From Luteitalea sp. (lineage in GTDB: Bacteria; Acidobacteriota; Vicinamibacteria; Vicinamibacterales; Vicinamibacteraceae): 36,623 nt of DNA. The notes below the pieces were generated by a model, which did no database searches, was not told the DNA's origin, and saw only the letters and a list, made by a program, of their open reading frames with translations. Where the stretch lies: contig WHTT01000064.1 of assembly GCA_009377605.1 (NCBI GenBank), positions 1-36,623 of the forward strand, read 5' to 3'. Below, in pieces: positions 23,877-31,382 of this stretch. How positions within the stretch are numbered: the first letter of the stretch is position 1; each line of letters opens with the position of its first letter. The position numbers and the translations under genes are program-made.

Positions 23877-25259
23877 TTATCGCCGCGTGGACTGCGGCGC
23901 CTGCAACTTGACCTGATCACCGTCCTGGAGCTCGCGCACCGAGCTGAACGGACCGGTGATGACCTGGTCACCTCCTCTGAGTCCTGATAGGAGCTCGAAG
24001 TGGCGATCGCCTGCAATGCCGGTCCTCACAGGCATGAATATCGCCTGGTCGTTGCGCAGCACGAAGACACCTTCCTCTTCCTTGCGCGTTTGACCAGCCG
24101 GCAACTCCTGGGCAGAGGCGGTGGCGAACCCGGACCCCCCTTGTTCCTGACTGTCGCTCTCCTGTCGAACGATGTTGCCCGCCCGGTCGTAGACGACGTC
24201 ACGAACCGCCAGCGCCTGAATCGGCACCGTCATCGCGTTCTTCCGGGTGGCCGTGATGATCTCGGTCGTGCACGTGAATCCCGGTCGCACCTGCGGTATC
24301 TCGCCGTTCACCGTCACGACCACCTTGAACGTCGTGGCCTGCTGCCCCGTCGTGCCGGTCACGCCCGTCGTCGCCTGAATGGGGCTATTGCCAACCTCCG
24401 TCACCTGACCGTTGAAGGTGCGGCCGGTGAGCGCATCGATGCTCACCGAGGCTGACTGGCCCCGGTCGACCGTCGGCATATCCGTTTCGTCGATCTCGAG
24501 CTCTGCCTCGATGACGGACATGTCCGCAATCGTCAACAGCACGGTGCCCGGATTGTTCATCGTGCCGACCACGGCGGTCTCTCCCTCCTCGACGGCGCGG
24601 CGCACGACGAGACCTTCGATGGGCGATTCGATGCGCACCTTGCTCAATTGGTAACCGGCATTGGCAACGGCAGCCTGCTGCTCGCGGACGCGCGCTTCGA
24701 GCGTCTTGAGCGCCTGCACGCGCGCACGCAGGTCGGCTTCGTTGACCTTGAGGTCGTTCTGTGCCTGGTCGAGCGCCTCACGCGTCGTCAGCTCCTGCGC
24801 CCACAGCTCCTGCTGGCGCCGCAAGTTCTCTCGGGCGAGCTCGACGTTCTGGCGCCCAGCCTCGATCGTGGAGTCTTGCTCGGTGAGCTGCGATTGCGCG
24901 GCCGCCAACCCCGCCTGATTCTGCTGATATTGCGACCGGAACATACGCGGGTCGATCTCCATGAGGAACTGACCGGCCTTCACGCGCTGTCCCTCGTCGA
25001 CGGCAAGTTTCGTGATGCGGCCCGCGACGTCTGCGCTGATCTCAACCGTCCGCCTGGCCTGAATCGTGCCGGACGCCGTCACGACCGATTCCAGGTCGCG
25101 CCGCTGGACCGCCTCGACGGTGACTGGCTTGCCAGCCTCGCGTCGGAACGCCAGGTTGGCCACCACCAGCGCGACGAGGAGCAGCGAGATGCCGACGGCG
25201 ATCGACAGCTTCCTTCTTCGCTTGACGAAACGTACGGGACGAAGCTCTTGATAGTTCAT
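23877..25259 (-). CDS. HlyD/MacA-family membrane fusion protein (periplasmic adaptor)
   Basis: The 460-residue product has one N-terminal membrane anchor (KLSIAVGISLLLVALVVANLAF, about 17-38). The lipoyl-like motif half SGTIQARRTVEISADVAGRI follows, then a long coiled coil with Gln/Glu/Arg heptads (about 100-205). The second lipoyl half is VRIESPIEGLVVRRAVEEGE, then beta-barrel and membrane-proximal domains (VPIQALAVRD near the end). This is the MacA-type adaptor linking inner-membrane permeases to an outer-membrane channel. ATG 25259 is chosen over an upstream in-frame GTG at 25280 because GGAG in the last codons of the preceding gene is 9 nt away. No TolC gene is in view. Confidence 0.92.
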   Translation of the reverse strand: MNYQELRPVRFVKRRRKLSIAVGISLLLVALVVANLAFRREAGKPVTVEAVQRRDLESVVTASGTIQARRTVEISADVAGRITKLAVDEGQRVKAGQFLMEIDPRMFRSQYQQNQAGLAAAQSQLTEQDSTIEAGRQNVELARENLRRQQELWAQELTTREALDQAQNDLKVNEADLRARVQALKTLEARVREQQAAVANAGYQLSKVRIESPIEGLVVRRAVEEGETAVVGTMNNPGTVLLTIADMSVIEAELEIDETDMPTVDRGQSASVSIDALTGRTFNGQVTEVGNSPIQATTGVTGTTGQQATTFKVVVTVNGEIPQVRPGFTCTTEIITATRKNAMTVPIQALAVRDVVYDRAGNIVRQESDSQEQGGSGFATASAQELPAGQTRKEEEGVFVLRNDQAIFMPVRTGIAGDRHFELLSGLRGGDQVITGPFSSVRELQDGDQVKLQAPQSTRR

Positions 25260-25263
25260 CTCA

Positions 25264-25992
25264 TCAAGCTCCCGCGACAAAGGTCTGGTAACAAACGACC
25301 GCCAGCGCGATGGCGAAATAAACGCCTAGCAGCGTCCAGGCAATCGGGCCCGTGCGGCGGCGATACAGCACGGCGAGCCCAATCGCCATCAGTATGATCT
25401 GCCAGAGCATGAATAGCTCTACCCAGTTGAACAGGCGCCCCATGAAGCCATCCGGTGCCAGCATTGGGAAGAACGCGCCGAGCGTCGTCGTGGTTTGCAT
25501 CGATCCCCGAAGGTAATTCAGCGGGTGCAGCACGACCGCTTGTAGCAGCGTCACGACCCCGGAGTGGGTCACAATCGCGAGCACCTGTTTGTAGGCGCCG
25601 CTCCCCCCGAGGATAGCGCCATACCCCAACAGGAGACCCGCAAGGAGAAACGCGACAATCGGTGCGAAGACCAGTACGGCAGCCGGAAAGAAGAACTTGA
25701 ACCTCGGCGCGAACTCCCTGAACCGCGCCACGTCCTCGGATGACATCGGCTGACCCCGGTTCTCCTGCTGCCGGATCTGCTCGTTGAGGACCGCCTGCTC
25801 GCCCACTGGCGTCGCGACGAAGGCCGCCATGCCCCCAGCGCCGACCAATGTCGTGAGGAGGAGCACTCCCAGCCAGCGCGGATGCGCCACAATCGTAGCG
25901 AACGTGTCTCTGGGCGCGGTGAAAATCCCGATCACGCGGCTCCAGAGCGACAATTGCGGCGCCTCAGCGGGCGACAGAACCTGGTCGGTCAT
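25264..25992 (-). CDS. Yip1-like five-helix membrane protein
   Basis: The 242-residue product (from ATG 25992; ATG 26007 is also in frame) has about five hydrophobic segments: WLGVLLLTTLVGAGGMAAFVA, FFFPAAVLVFAPIVAFLLAGLLLG, VLAIVTHSGVVTLLQAVVL, LFMLWQIILMAIGLAVLY and WTLLGVYFAIALAVVCY. An N-terminal FTAPRDTFATIVAHPRW precedes the first segment; that box before the helices is typical of bacterial Yip1-family proteins. Its role in bacteria is unknown. It is the first gene of the four-gene minus-strand operon; the next gene starts 4 nt after its stop. Confidence 0.75.
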   Translation of the reverse strand: MTDQVLSPAEAPQLSLWSRVIGIFTAPRDTFATIVAHPRWLGVLLLTTLVGAGGMAAFVATPVGEQAVLNEQIRQQENRGQPMSSEDVARFREFAPRFKFFFPAAVLVFAPIVAFLLAGLLLGYGAILGGSGAYKQVLAIVTHSGVVTLLQAVVLHPLNYLRGSMQTTTTLGAFFPMLAPDGFMGRLFNWVELFMLWQIILMAIGLAVLYRRRTGPIAWTLLGVYFAIALAVVCYQTFVAGA

Positions 25993-26156
25993 CGCGAAAC
26001 CATCCATCCAACCCAGGTGGGGTGAGCTGAAAACTGGGCCTCTCGCCGTATATTACGGGAACGTGCCACCGATGGTTCGCGCCACCCGCCGCCTCCCCCA
26101 GCCGCGACGCATGTGGCGGCTGCGGCCTGTCGGCCTCGCCAACGAGTTCTCCAATT

Positions 26157-27137
26157 ATGCCTGTGCTTCGCCTCTTGCTCATAATCACTTGCTGGGCGGT
26201 TTCGGCCGCCGGCGCTACCGCGCAACCCATCGAGCTCATCGGGGCCCGCGCCCTTGGCATGGGCGGCGCGTTCGTCGCCGTTGCCGACGATGCCACGGCA
26301 ACGTATTGGAACCCGGCGGGCCTCGCCTTCGGTGGTCTCTTCAGCACCGTCGTCGAGCGAGCGGAGCTGAAAGCCGGCGTCCGAGAGGCTGCGGCGATGC
26401 CCAAGCGCCAGGCATCATCCAGCTTCATCGGATTGACGTCGCTCCAGCTGGGCCTCAGCTACTACCGCCTCAGTGAGACCACAGCGCGTACCGATGGCCC
26501 GGCCGCGTCTGGAACGTCAGAGCTTCAATCGCTCGTGACACAGCAGGCCGGCGTGACCCTCTTGCAGTCCATCGTGCCCAGCTTCGCCATTGGGACGACG
26601 CTGAAGCTCGTGCGTGGCCGTGCCGCACACGCGGTCGTGACCGATGCGGGGACGGGGCCGATCGACACAGCCGAAGATCTGCCCAGTCACAGCAGCACCG
26701 CTTTCGATCTGGACGTTGGCGCGATGGCCTCGGTCGGCCTCCTCCGCGTGGGGGTGGTCGTACGGAATGTACGTGAGCCCACGTTCGAGGCGCCCGACGA
26801 GACCGCTTTGTCCCTCTCGCGCCAAGCACGCATTGGCGTGGCGCTGGTGGCGCGGCGCGCCTGGGCCCTTGCCGTCGATGCCGACCTGACACGTGCCGAC
26901 ACCGTGCTTGGAGAGCGCCGTAACCTGGCTGCAGGCGTCGAGCGCTGGTTACTCGGCTACCGATTGGGCCTCCGTGGCGGCGTGCGCATCAATACCGTGG
27001 GAGGAGACACGCACCCCGTGGGAAGCCTCGGCGCGACCCTGCACCTGACCCCGACATTCGCGGTTGACGCCCATTGGGCCGACAGCGAGTCCCCGGCCGA
27101 TCGCAGCTGGGGAGTCGCGGGGCGCGTAGCCTTCTAA
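26157..27137 (+). CDS. Outer-membrane beta-barrel protein, TraF/PorV-like
   Basis: The 326-residue product starts with a signal peptide (LRLLLIITCWAVSAAGATAQ). Directly after comes IELIGARALGMGGAFVAVADDATATYWNPAGLA, the hallmark of the UPF0164/PorV/TraF-like barrel group. The remainder alternates short amphipathic strands and ends in RSWGVAGRVAF, with a C-terminal phenylalanine as in outer-membrane barrels. Proteins of this group act as outer-membrane ports or secretion accessories. The position 200 nt before pilB suggests a link to the pilus or secretion machine, which is inference. No Shine-Dalgarno is visible before ATG 26157. Confidence 0.75.
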   Translation: MPVLRLLLIITCWAVSAAGATAQPIELIGARALGMGGAFVAVADDATATYWNPAGLAFGGLFSTVVERAELKAGVREAAAMPKRQASSSFIGLTSLQLGLSYYRLSETTARTDGPAASGTSELQSLVTQQAGVTLLQSIVPSFAIGTTLKLVRGRAAHAVVTDAGTGPIDTAEDLPSHSSTAFDLDVGAMASVGLLRVGVVVRNVREPTFEAPDETALSLSRQARIGVALVARRAWALAVDADLTRADTVLGERRNLAAGVERWLLGYRLGLRGGVRINTVGGDTHPVGSLGATLHLTPTFAVDAHWADSESPADRSWGVAGRVAF

Positions 27138-27309
27138 TCGTACGCCAGTTTTCCTCGTTCGGCAGCCATTTTCCTCGCCCCGGGCCGGCTTCTGCGGGTG
27201 CGCAAAAACTGCCATCTCACCAGTTCTTATCGTTGCAGGCTTCGCACTCCAGCAGGGGGCTACACGCAGAAGGCGCCGGTTTTTTGCCCGCCCAGACGCT
27301 GGTGCCGGC

Positions 27310-27325
27310 GGGCAGGGAGTTTGCT
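27310..27325 (+). promoter_or_regulatory. Candidate sigma-54 promoter before pilB
   Basis: GGGCAG-GGAGT-TTGCT fits the TGGCAC-N5-TTGCT consensus with GG (27311-27312) and GC (27323-27324) exactly 10 nt apart. Transcription would start near 27336, two bases before the chosen GTG of pilB, giving an almost leaderless mRNA. GG-N10-GC alone is common in GC-rich DNA; the extra GGCA and TTGCT matches raise the weight. Confidence 0.5.
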
Positions 27326-27337
27326 CCTAGACGAGGC

Positions 27338-29044
27338 GTGACCATCGCACTGGGCCAGCTCCTCGTCGACGCCGGCATCCTCTCGAAGGGGGAGATTGAA
27401 ACTGCCGAGCAGCACCAAAAGCTCCAGGGTGGCAGCCTGGAGGCTTGCCTCGTCGCGCTGCACCTCGTCACCGAAGTGGACATCGCGGCGGCCCTCGGTT
27501 GGCACTACGGCGTGCCCGCGGTTGATCTCACGCGGGTGATTCCATCCGCGGACGCTCTCGCAGCCGTACCCGCCAGCGTGGCTCATCGACGACGTCTTCT
27601 GCCGTTGCACACGTCCGGTCGAACGTTGACGGTGGCGATGGCCGATCCGTCCGACCTTGGCGCGCTCGACGAGCTGCGCTTCTTGACCGGCTGTCGCGTG
27701 CATGCGGTCGTGGCATCTGAACGTGCGATAGACGAAGCGCTGCAAGGCGAGTATCCGGCGAGCGCGCCGCTCGAGCAGGCCACGCGTCGGCTCGAGCAGG
27801 AGCCGACGGCGTCAGGAGACGAGGCAGCACAGCGCGGGGGCGTCGCGGTCGAGCTCCCCGTCGCTTCCAGCGCAGGCGACGAGGCGCCTGTCGTGGCGCT
27901 GGTGAACGAGCTACTGCGGGCGGCGGCCCAGCGTGGCGCCAGCGACGTGCACGTGGAGCCGGGCGAGCGCGACGTGCGCGTCCGCCTCCGCGTCGATGGG
28001 GTGCTGCACCCGGTGATGGCGCTTCCGCTCCGCGTGCGCGACGCGCTCGTCGCACGCATCAAGGTGCTCGCCGACCTCGACATCGCCGAGCGCCGCCTAC
28101 CCCAAGATGGACGAATCAGGCTGCGCCTCGCTGGTGCGTTGGGCCGTCTGTTGGACGTACGCGTCTCGTCATTGCCCGCGCTCCACGGCGAGAAGCTCGT
28201 GCTCCGACTGCTGGACCGCGAACAGCTTCGTCTCGATCTTGGCGCGCTTGGCGTGGAGCCGTCTGCGCAGTCGGCCTTCGAGGCGGCGGTCGCGCGCCCG
28301 TGGGGGATGGTGCTCGTGACGGGACCGACCGGCAGCGGCAAGACCAACACGCTGTACTCCGCGATCGCTCGCCTCGACACCACGCACCGCAACGTCCTCA
28401 CGGTCGAGGACCCGGTCGAGATCCACCTGCCTGGTCTCACACAGGTCCAAGTGCACGAAGCGATTGGCCTGAGCTTTGCAGCGGTCCTGCGTGCGTTCTT
28501 GCGGCAGGACCCGGACGTGCTGCTGGTTGGGGAGATTCGTGATCGCGAGACCGCACAAATCGCCGTGCGCGCCGCCCTCACAGGACACCTGGTCTTTTCG
28601 ACGCTGCACACCACCGACGCGGCGGCGGCGGTCATGCGCCTGGTCGACATGGGTATCGAGCCCTTCCTCGTGGCCGGCGCGGTCTCGCTCGTGTGTGCGC
28701 AGCGCCTTGTCAGGCGCGCGTGTCCCTTCTGTTGCCGGCCCGAAGCCGTCCCGCCGCACGTCGTTCGCTCGCTCGGGCTCGCCGATGAAGACGCCGCGCC
28801 GCTGACCTCTGTCTCCCCCAGTGGCTGCCCGCGGTGCCACCAAACGGGCTATCGAGGGCGCATCGGGCTCTTCGAGGTGATGCGCATGACTGAATCGCTG
28901 CGCGAGCTCGTGATTGACGGCGCGCCGCTCCACCGGCTACGCGCGCAAGCGATAGACGAGGGGATGCAGACGCTCCGAGAGAGCGGTTTGCGGAAGGTAC
29001 GCGATGGCATCACGACCATCGAGGAAGTCCTTCGAGAAACGTAG
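27338..29044 (+). CDS. pilB: Type IV pilus/type II secretion assembly ATPase
   Basis: This hexameric ATPase drives pilus extension from the inner-membrane face. The 568-residue product from GTG 27338 has an N-terminal MshEN/T2SSE-N domain (IALGQLLVDAGILS; LGWHYGVPAVDL). Walker A GPTGSGKT is at 329-336, the Asp box EDPVEIH from 357 and Walker B LLVGEIRD around 399. A zinc tetracysteine follows, CPFC then CPRCHQTGY near residue 500. In-frame codons upstream to 27074 overlap the preceding gene and lack family similarity. PilB is preferred over GspE because of the pilus neighbours. No pilT retraction ATPase follows. Confidence 0.88.
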   Translation: MTIALGQLLVDAGILSKGEIETAEQHQKLQGGSLEACLVALHLVTEVDIAAALGWHYGVPAVDLTRVIPSADALAAVPASVAHRRRLLPLHTSGRTLTVAMADPSDLGALDELRFLTGCRVHAVVASERAIDEALQGEYPASAPLEQATRRLEQEPTASGDEAAQRGGVAVELPVASSAGDEAPVVALVNELLRAAAQRGASDVHVEPGERDVRVRLRVDGVLHPVMALPLRVRDALVARIKVLADLDIAERRLPQDGRIRLRLAGALGRLLDVRVSSLPALHGEKLVLRLLDREQLRLDLGALGVEPSAQSAFEAAVARPWGMVLVTGPTGSGKTNTLYSAIARLDTTHRNVLTVEDPVEIHLPGLTQVQVHEAIGLSFAAVLRAFLRQDPDVLLVGEIRDRETAQIAVRAALTGHLVFSTLHTTDAAAAVMRLVDMGIEPFLVAGAVSLVCAQRLVRRACPFCCRPEAVPPHVVRSLGLADEDAAPLTSVSPSGCPRCHQTGYRGRIGLFEVMRMTESLRELVIDGAPLHRLRAQAIDEGMQTLRESGLRKVRDGITTIEEVLRET

Positions 29045-29060
29045 TAGCACCAAGGATTAG

Positions 29061-29108
29061 GGCGCGCGTTCGCCGAACGCGCCGTTAGGACGCCTCGGCG
29101 AGGCGTCC
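29061..29108. repeat. Composite palindrome repeat, family 2 (pilB-pilC joint)
   Basis: Two adjacent hairpins: GGCGCGCGTTCGCCGAACGC ending CGCC (29061-29083) and GGACGCCTC-GGC-GAGGCGTCC (29088-29108, perfect 9 bp). The pair is framed by TTAGGG on the left and CCCTACC on the right. It fills most of the 82-nt joint. Confidence 0.88.
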
Positions 29109-29126
29109 CTACCATCAACGAAGGCA

Positions 29127-30323
29127 ATGCCCACATTTGTCTTTACCGGACGAGATCGCGATGGACGGGCGGTGACGGGCAGGCGAGACGCGGCCACGGC
29201 GGAGGCGGTGGCCGAGGCGCTCAGGCGCGACGGTCTTGTCGTCACGCGACTCGAGATGCGCCGAGCGAGCGCGCGACGACCCAAACGAGGGGTCGGCGCG
29301 CGCAAGCTGGCCGCCGCAACGCGGCAACTCGCGGCAATCCTTGCGGCTGGTCTTCCGCTCGTGCAGGCGCTCGACCTGCTCGCACGACAGGCCGCGCCGC
29401 CTCGTTTTGCCGAGGTGATACGGACGCTCGTGCACGACGTGGCGCGCGGAACGGCCCTCTCGGAGGCCATGGCGCGTCATCCGCAGATCTTCGGCTCCGT
29501 CTACACGAGCACCGTGGCGGCCGGCGAGCGTGCGGGAGCGCTGGCGGCCACCCTTGCCCGCGTCGCCAGTCATCTCGAGCGTCACGCGGCACTCCTCACG
29601 CGGCTGCGCGCGGCGCTCATGTATCCTGCGGTTGTCACTGGAGTCACCGTCGTGGTGGTCCTGCTTTTGGTGTGGAAGGTCGTGCCGGTGTTCGCGTCCC
29701 TCTTCGCAGGCCTCGACGCCCCACTCCCTTGGCCGACCCGCTTCGTGGTCGCAGCGAGCACCGCGCTCGTGGCCATCGCGCCCGCGTCCGTCTGTTCGGC
29801 GGCGCTCGCCGTGCTCGGCCTGCGTCTGACCTACCGGCGGCCGCGGGGCAAACTGCTCCTGGACCGTGCCATCTTGCGCATTCCGGGCCTCGGCCGGCTG
29901 GTTCGAGACGCCGCGACGGCGCAGTGCTGCCGGACGCTCTCGACGCTCGTTGCCGCCGGCGTCCCACTCATCGAAGCGCTGAACGTAGCGGCGCGGACGG
30001 CCGGTAACCGGGTGGTGGAGATGAGGCTGGTAGCCGCGCGGAGCCGCACCGCGAGTGGTGAGCTGCTCTCGGATGCGCTGGGAGCCACAGGGGACTGGCC
30101 TCCCCTGATGCTTCAGATGGTCGGGATCGGGGAGACGACGGGCGCGCTCGACACGATGCTCGACCGGGCCGCCGAGACGGCCGAGGAGGCGCTGGACCGA
30201 GCGACACAGACAATCGTCACGCTCGCCGAGCCCACGTTGATCCTCGTTCTGGGCATCGTGGTGGGAGGCCTCGTCGTATCGCTCTATCTGCCGCTCTTCG
30301 AGCTCATTGGCCGTCTGTCGTAG
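29127..30323 (+). CDS. pilC: Type IV pilus inner-membrane platform protein
   Basis: The 398-residue product is a GspF/PilC protein. It starts MPTFVFTGRDRDGRAVTG, the family N-terminus, and has two copies of the T2SSF helical domain: TRQLAAILAAGLPLVQALDLL (about 65-190) and CRTLSTLVAAGVPLIEALNVA (about 272-390). Hydrophobic helices are at about 172-195, 211-235 and 370-390, and it ends PLFELIGRLS. It couples PilB to pilin insertion. There is weak AAGG 3-6 nt before the ATG. The 447 nt downstream, before the pilin gene, are noncoding. Confidence 0.9.
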   Translation: MPTFVFTGRDRDGRAVTGRRDAATAEAVAEALRRDGLVVTRLEMRRASARRPKRGVGARKLAAATRQLAAILAAGLPLVQALDLLARQAAPPRFAEVIRTLVHDVARGTALSEAMARHPQIFGSVYTSTVAAGERAGALAATLARVASHLERHAALLTRLRAALMYPAVVTGVTVVVVLLLVWKVVPVFASLFAGLDAPLPWPTRFVVAASTALVAIAPASVCSAALAVLGLRLTYRRPRGKLLLDRAILRIPGLGRLVRDAATAQCCRTLSTLVAAGVPLIEALNVAARTAGNRVVEMRLVAARSRTASGELLSDALGATGDWPPLMLQMVGIGETTGALDTMLDRAAETAEEALDRATQTIVTLAEPTLILVLGIVVGGLVVSLYLPLFELIGRLS

Positions 30324-30352
30324 TGCAGCGAACGTCTAAAGGGGGGCAGGGC

Positions 30353-30505
30353 GTGACGTGGTGACTAGGTGACTGGGTGACAAGGTGATGAGGTCGTTTG
30401 AGCGTCGTAGGCCAACCGCATACGCCGCAGCCTCCCGTTGCCCGAATAACCTCCTCACCTTGTCACCCAGTCACCCAGTCACCCTGTTACCCTGTTACCC
30501 TGCCC
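30353..30505. repeat. Inverted octamer array, GTGACTGG family (pilC-pilin spacer)
   Basis: Left arm: five 8-nt units in register, GTGACGTG (30353), GTGACTAG, GTGACTGG, GTGACAAG, GTGATGAG (to 30392). Right arm: six inverted units from 30451, CTCCTCAC, CTTGTCAC, CCAGTCAC, CCAGTCAC, CCTGTTAC, CCTGTTAC, then CCTGCCC matching GGGCAGG at 30345-30351. The 58-nt centre includes TACGCCGCAG, which recurs outside the right arm at 30522. The 8-nt period sets it apart from the 7-nt arrays. Confidence 0.9.
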
Positions 30506-30625
30506 TTGACCGGAGTTGGCGTACGCCGCAGGATGAGAGGGGCGAGTACGTGGGATTTCAGGGTGCATCGACCGAAGGGATTGTCGGACAGGGAGTTGCG
30601 GGTGCGCACTGGATCGAGCGGCGAC

Positions 30626-30641
30626 GGGCACGCGGATTGCT
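30626..30641 (+). promoter_or_regulatory. Candidate sigma-54 promoter before the pilin gene
   Basis: GGGCAC-GCGGA-TTGCT matches TGGCAC-N5-TTGCT at ten of eleven defined positions; GG (30627-30628) and GC (30639-30640) are 10 nt apart. The start would be near 30652, leaving a ~119-nt leader containing the family 2 hairpins. A weaker GG-N10-GC site (30586-30599) is 40 nt upstream. TGTC-G-GACA at 30582-30590 could be an activator half-site pair of PilR type. pilA genes in Pseudomonas, Myxococcus and Geobacter are sigma-54 dependent, which supports the reading. Confidence 0.6.
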
Positions 30642-30688
30642 CGTCGCGAGGCAGAGCAAACAACGTTTCGTGCCCTAGTTCACAGCAC

Positions 30689-30749
30689 GGCGCGTTCAGC
30701 GAACGCGCCCTACCAGGGTGGAAGGTAGGGACGTCTCGCCGAGGCGTCC
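30689..30749. repeat. Composite palindrome repeat, family 2 (pilin leader)
   Basis: GGCGCGTTC-AGC-GAACGCGCC (30689-30709, perfect 9 bp) then CTACC, a 15-nt spacer, and GGACGTCTCGCCGAGGCGTCC (30729-30749, one mismatch) preceded by GTA. The two hairpin types are the same as at 29061-29108. It ends 12 nt before the GGAGG of the pilin gene. Confidence 0.85.
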
Positions 30750-30770
30750 GTCACTCGTCCGGAGGATTTT

Positions 30771-31307
30771 ATGACCGCGCGCGACAGCCACGGCTTCACA
30801 CTCATTGAGCTTCTGATCGTTGTGGCCATCATCACCATCATTGCGGCGTTTGCGATTCCCAATCTGATGAGGTCGCGCACGGCCGCCAATGAAGCGTCCG
30901 CGCTAGCCTCCCTGAAGGCCATTGGCGGCGCCCAGCAGGTGTACTCTGCTACCGCTGCCGGGGGGGGATTTGCGGACGCGCTGCCCACACTCGGCATCCC
31001 GTGCGGTGGTACAGGCCAGGCATTTCTCGGTGCAGACCTCACCGGTGGCCCGACGGCGGTCAAGAGCGGATACACGGTTGGCCTCACGGCTGCCAGTGGT
31101 GCGGCTGACGGTCCGATCGACTGCAACGGCACCACGACCACGACCGGCTACTACGCGACAGCCGTACCCGTCGCGCTGGGCCAGACGGGAAGCCGCGGCT
31201 TCGCGAGCGACGCGTCAATCGCGATCTGGGAGAACACGGGCGGCGCCGCGCCCAGCGAGGCGGAGATGACCAGCCCGCCGACGCAGACCGTGCACCCCAT
31301 CAGGTAG
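30771..31307 (+). CDS. pilA: Type IV pilin, probable major subunit
   Basis: The 178-residue prepilin has a short leader MTARDSHG, then the processed N-terminus FTLIELLIVVAIITIIAAFAIPNL with the essential Glu5. PilD should cut between G8 and F9 and N-methylate the phenylalanine. The helix continues through RTAANEASALASLKAIGGAQQVY. The globular part is Gly/Thr/Ala-rich and has two cysteines (IPCGG, IDCNG), likely a disulfide. GGAGG lies 6 nt before ATG. It is the only full pilin in view; the abundance of the product is inferred from its own promoter-like region. It could instead be a GspG-type pseudopilin. Confidence 0.85.
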   Translation: MTARDSHGFTLIELLIVVAIITIIAAFAIPNLMRSRTAANEASALASLKAIGGAQQVYSATAAGGGFADALPTLGIPCGGTGQAFLGADLTGGPTAVKSGYTVGLTAASGAADGPIDCNGTTTTTGYYATAVPVALGQTGSRGFASDASIAIWENTGGAAPSEAEMTSPPTQTVHPIR

Positions 31308-31382
31308 CGCCGGAAGACCGCGCCCGGGGCCCTCCGCGGCGCTCGTGCTACGATCCAGCCAGCAACCACGCTGGGAGAAGGC

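Larger units (their letters stand above)
30324..30770. other. 447-nt noncoding region before the pilin gene
   Basis: This stretch holds, in order, the octamer inverted array (30353-30505), a segment without recognisable feature (30506-30580), a TGTCGGACA palindrome-like word (30582-30590), a candidate sigma-54 promoter (30626-30641), and a family 2 repeat (30689-30749) directly before the pilin ribosome-binding site. I find no convincing gene in it; the open frames on both strands have repeat-derived composition. Confidence 0.7.

Noticed and set aside
27074-27337. Upstream extension of pilB
   Set aside because: It overlaps the barrel-protein gene end and contains no MshEN-like sequence; the domain starts at GTG 27338.
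30353-30505. Possible CRISPR array
   Set aside because: Units of 8 nt are directly adjacent with no spacers and the array is inverted on itself; no cas genes nearby.
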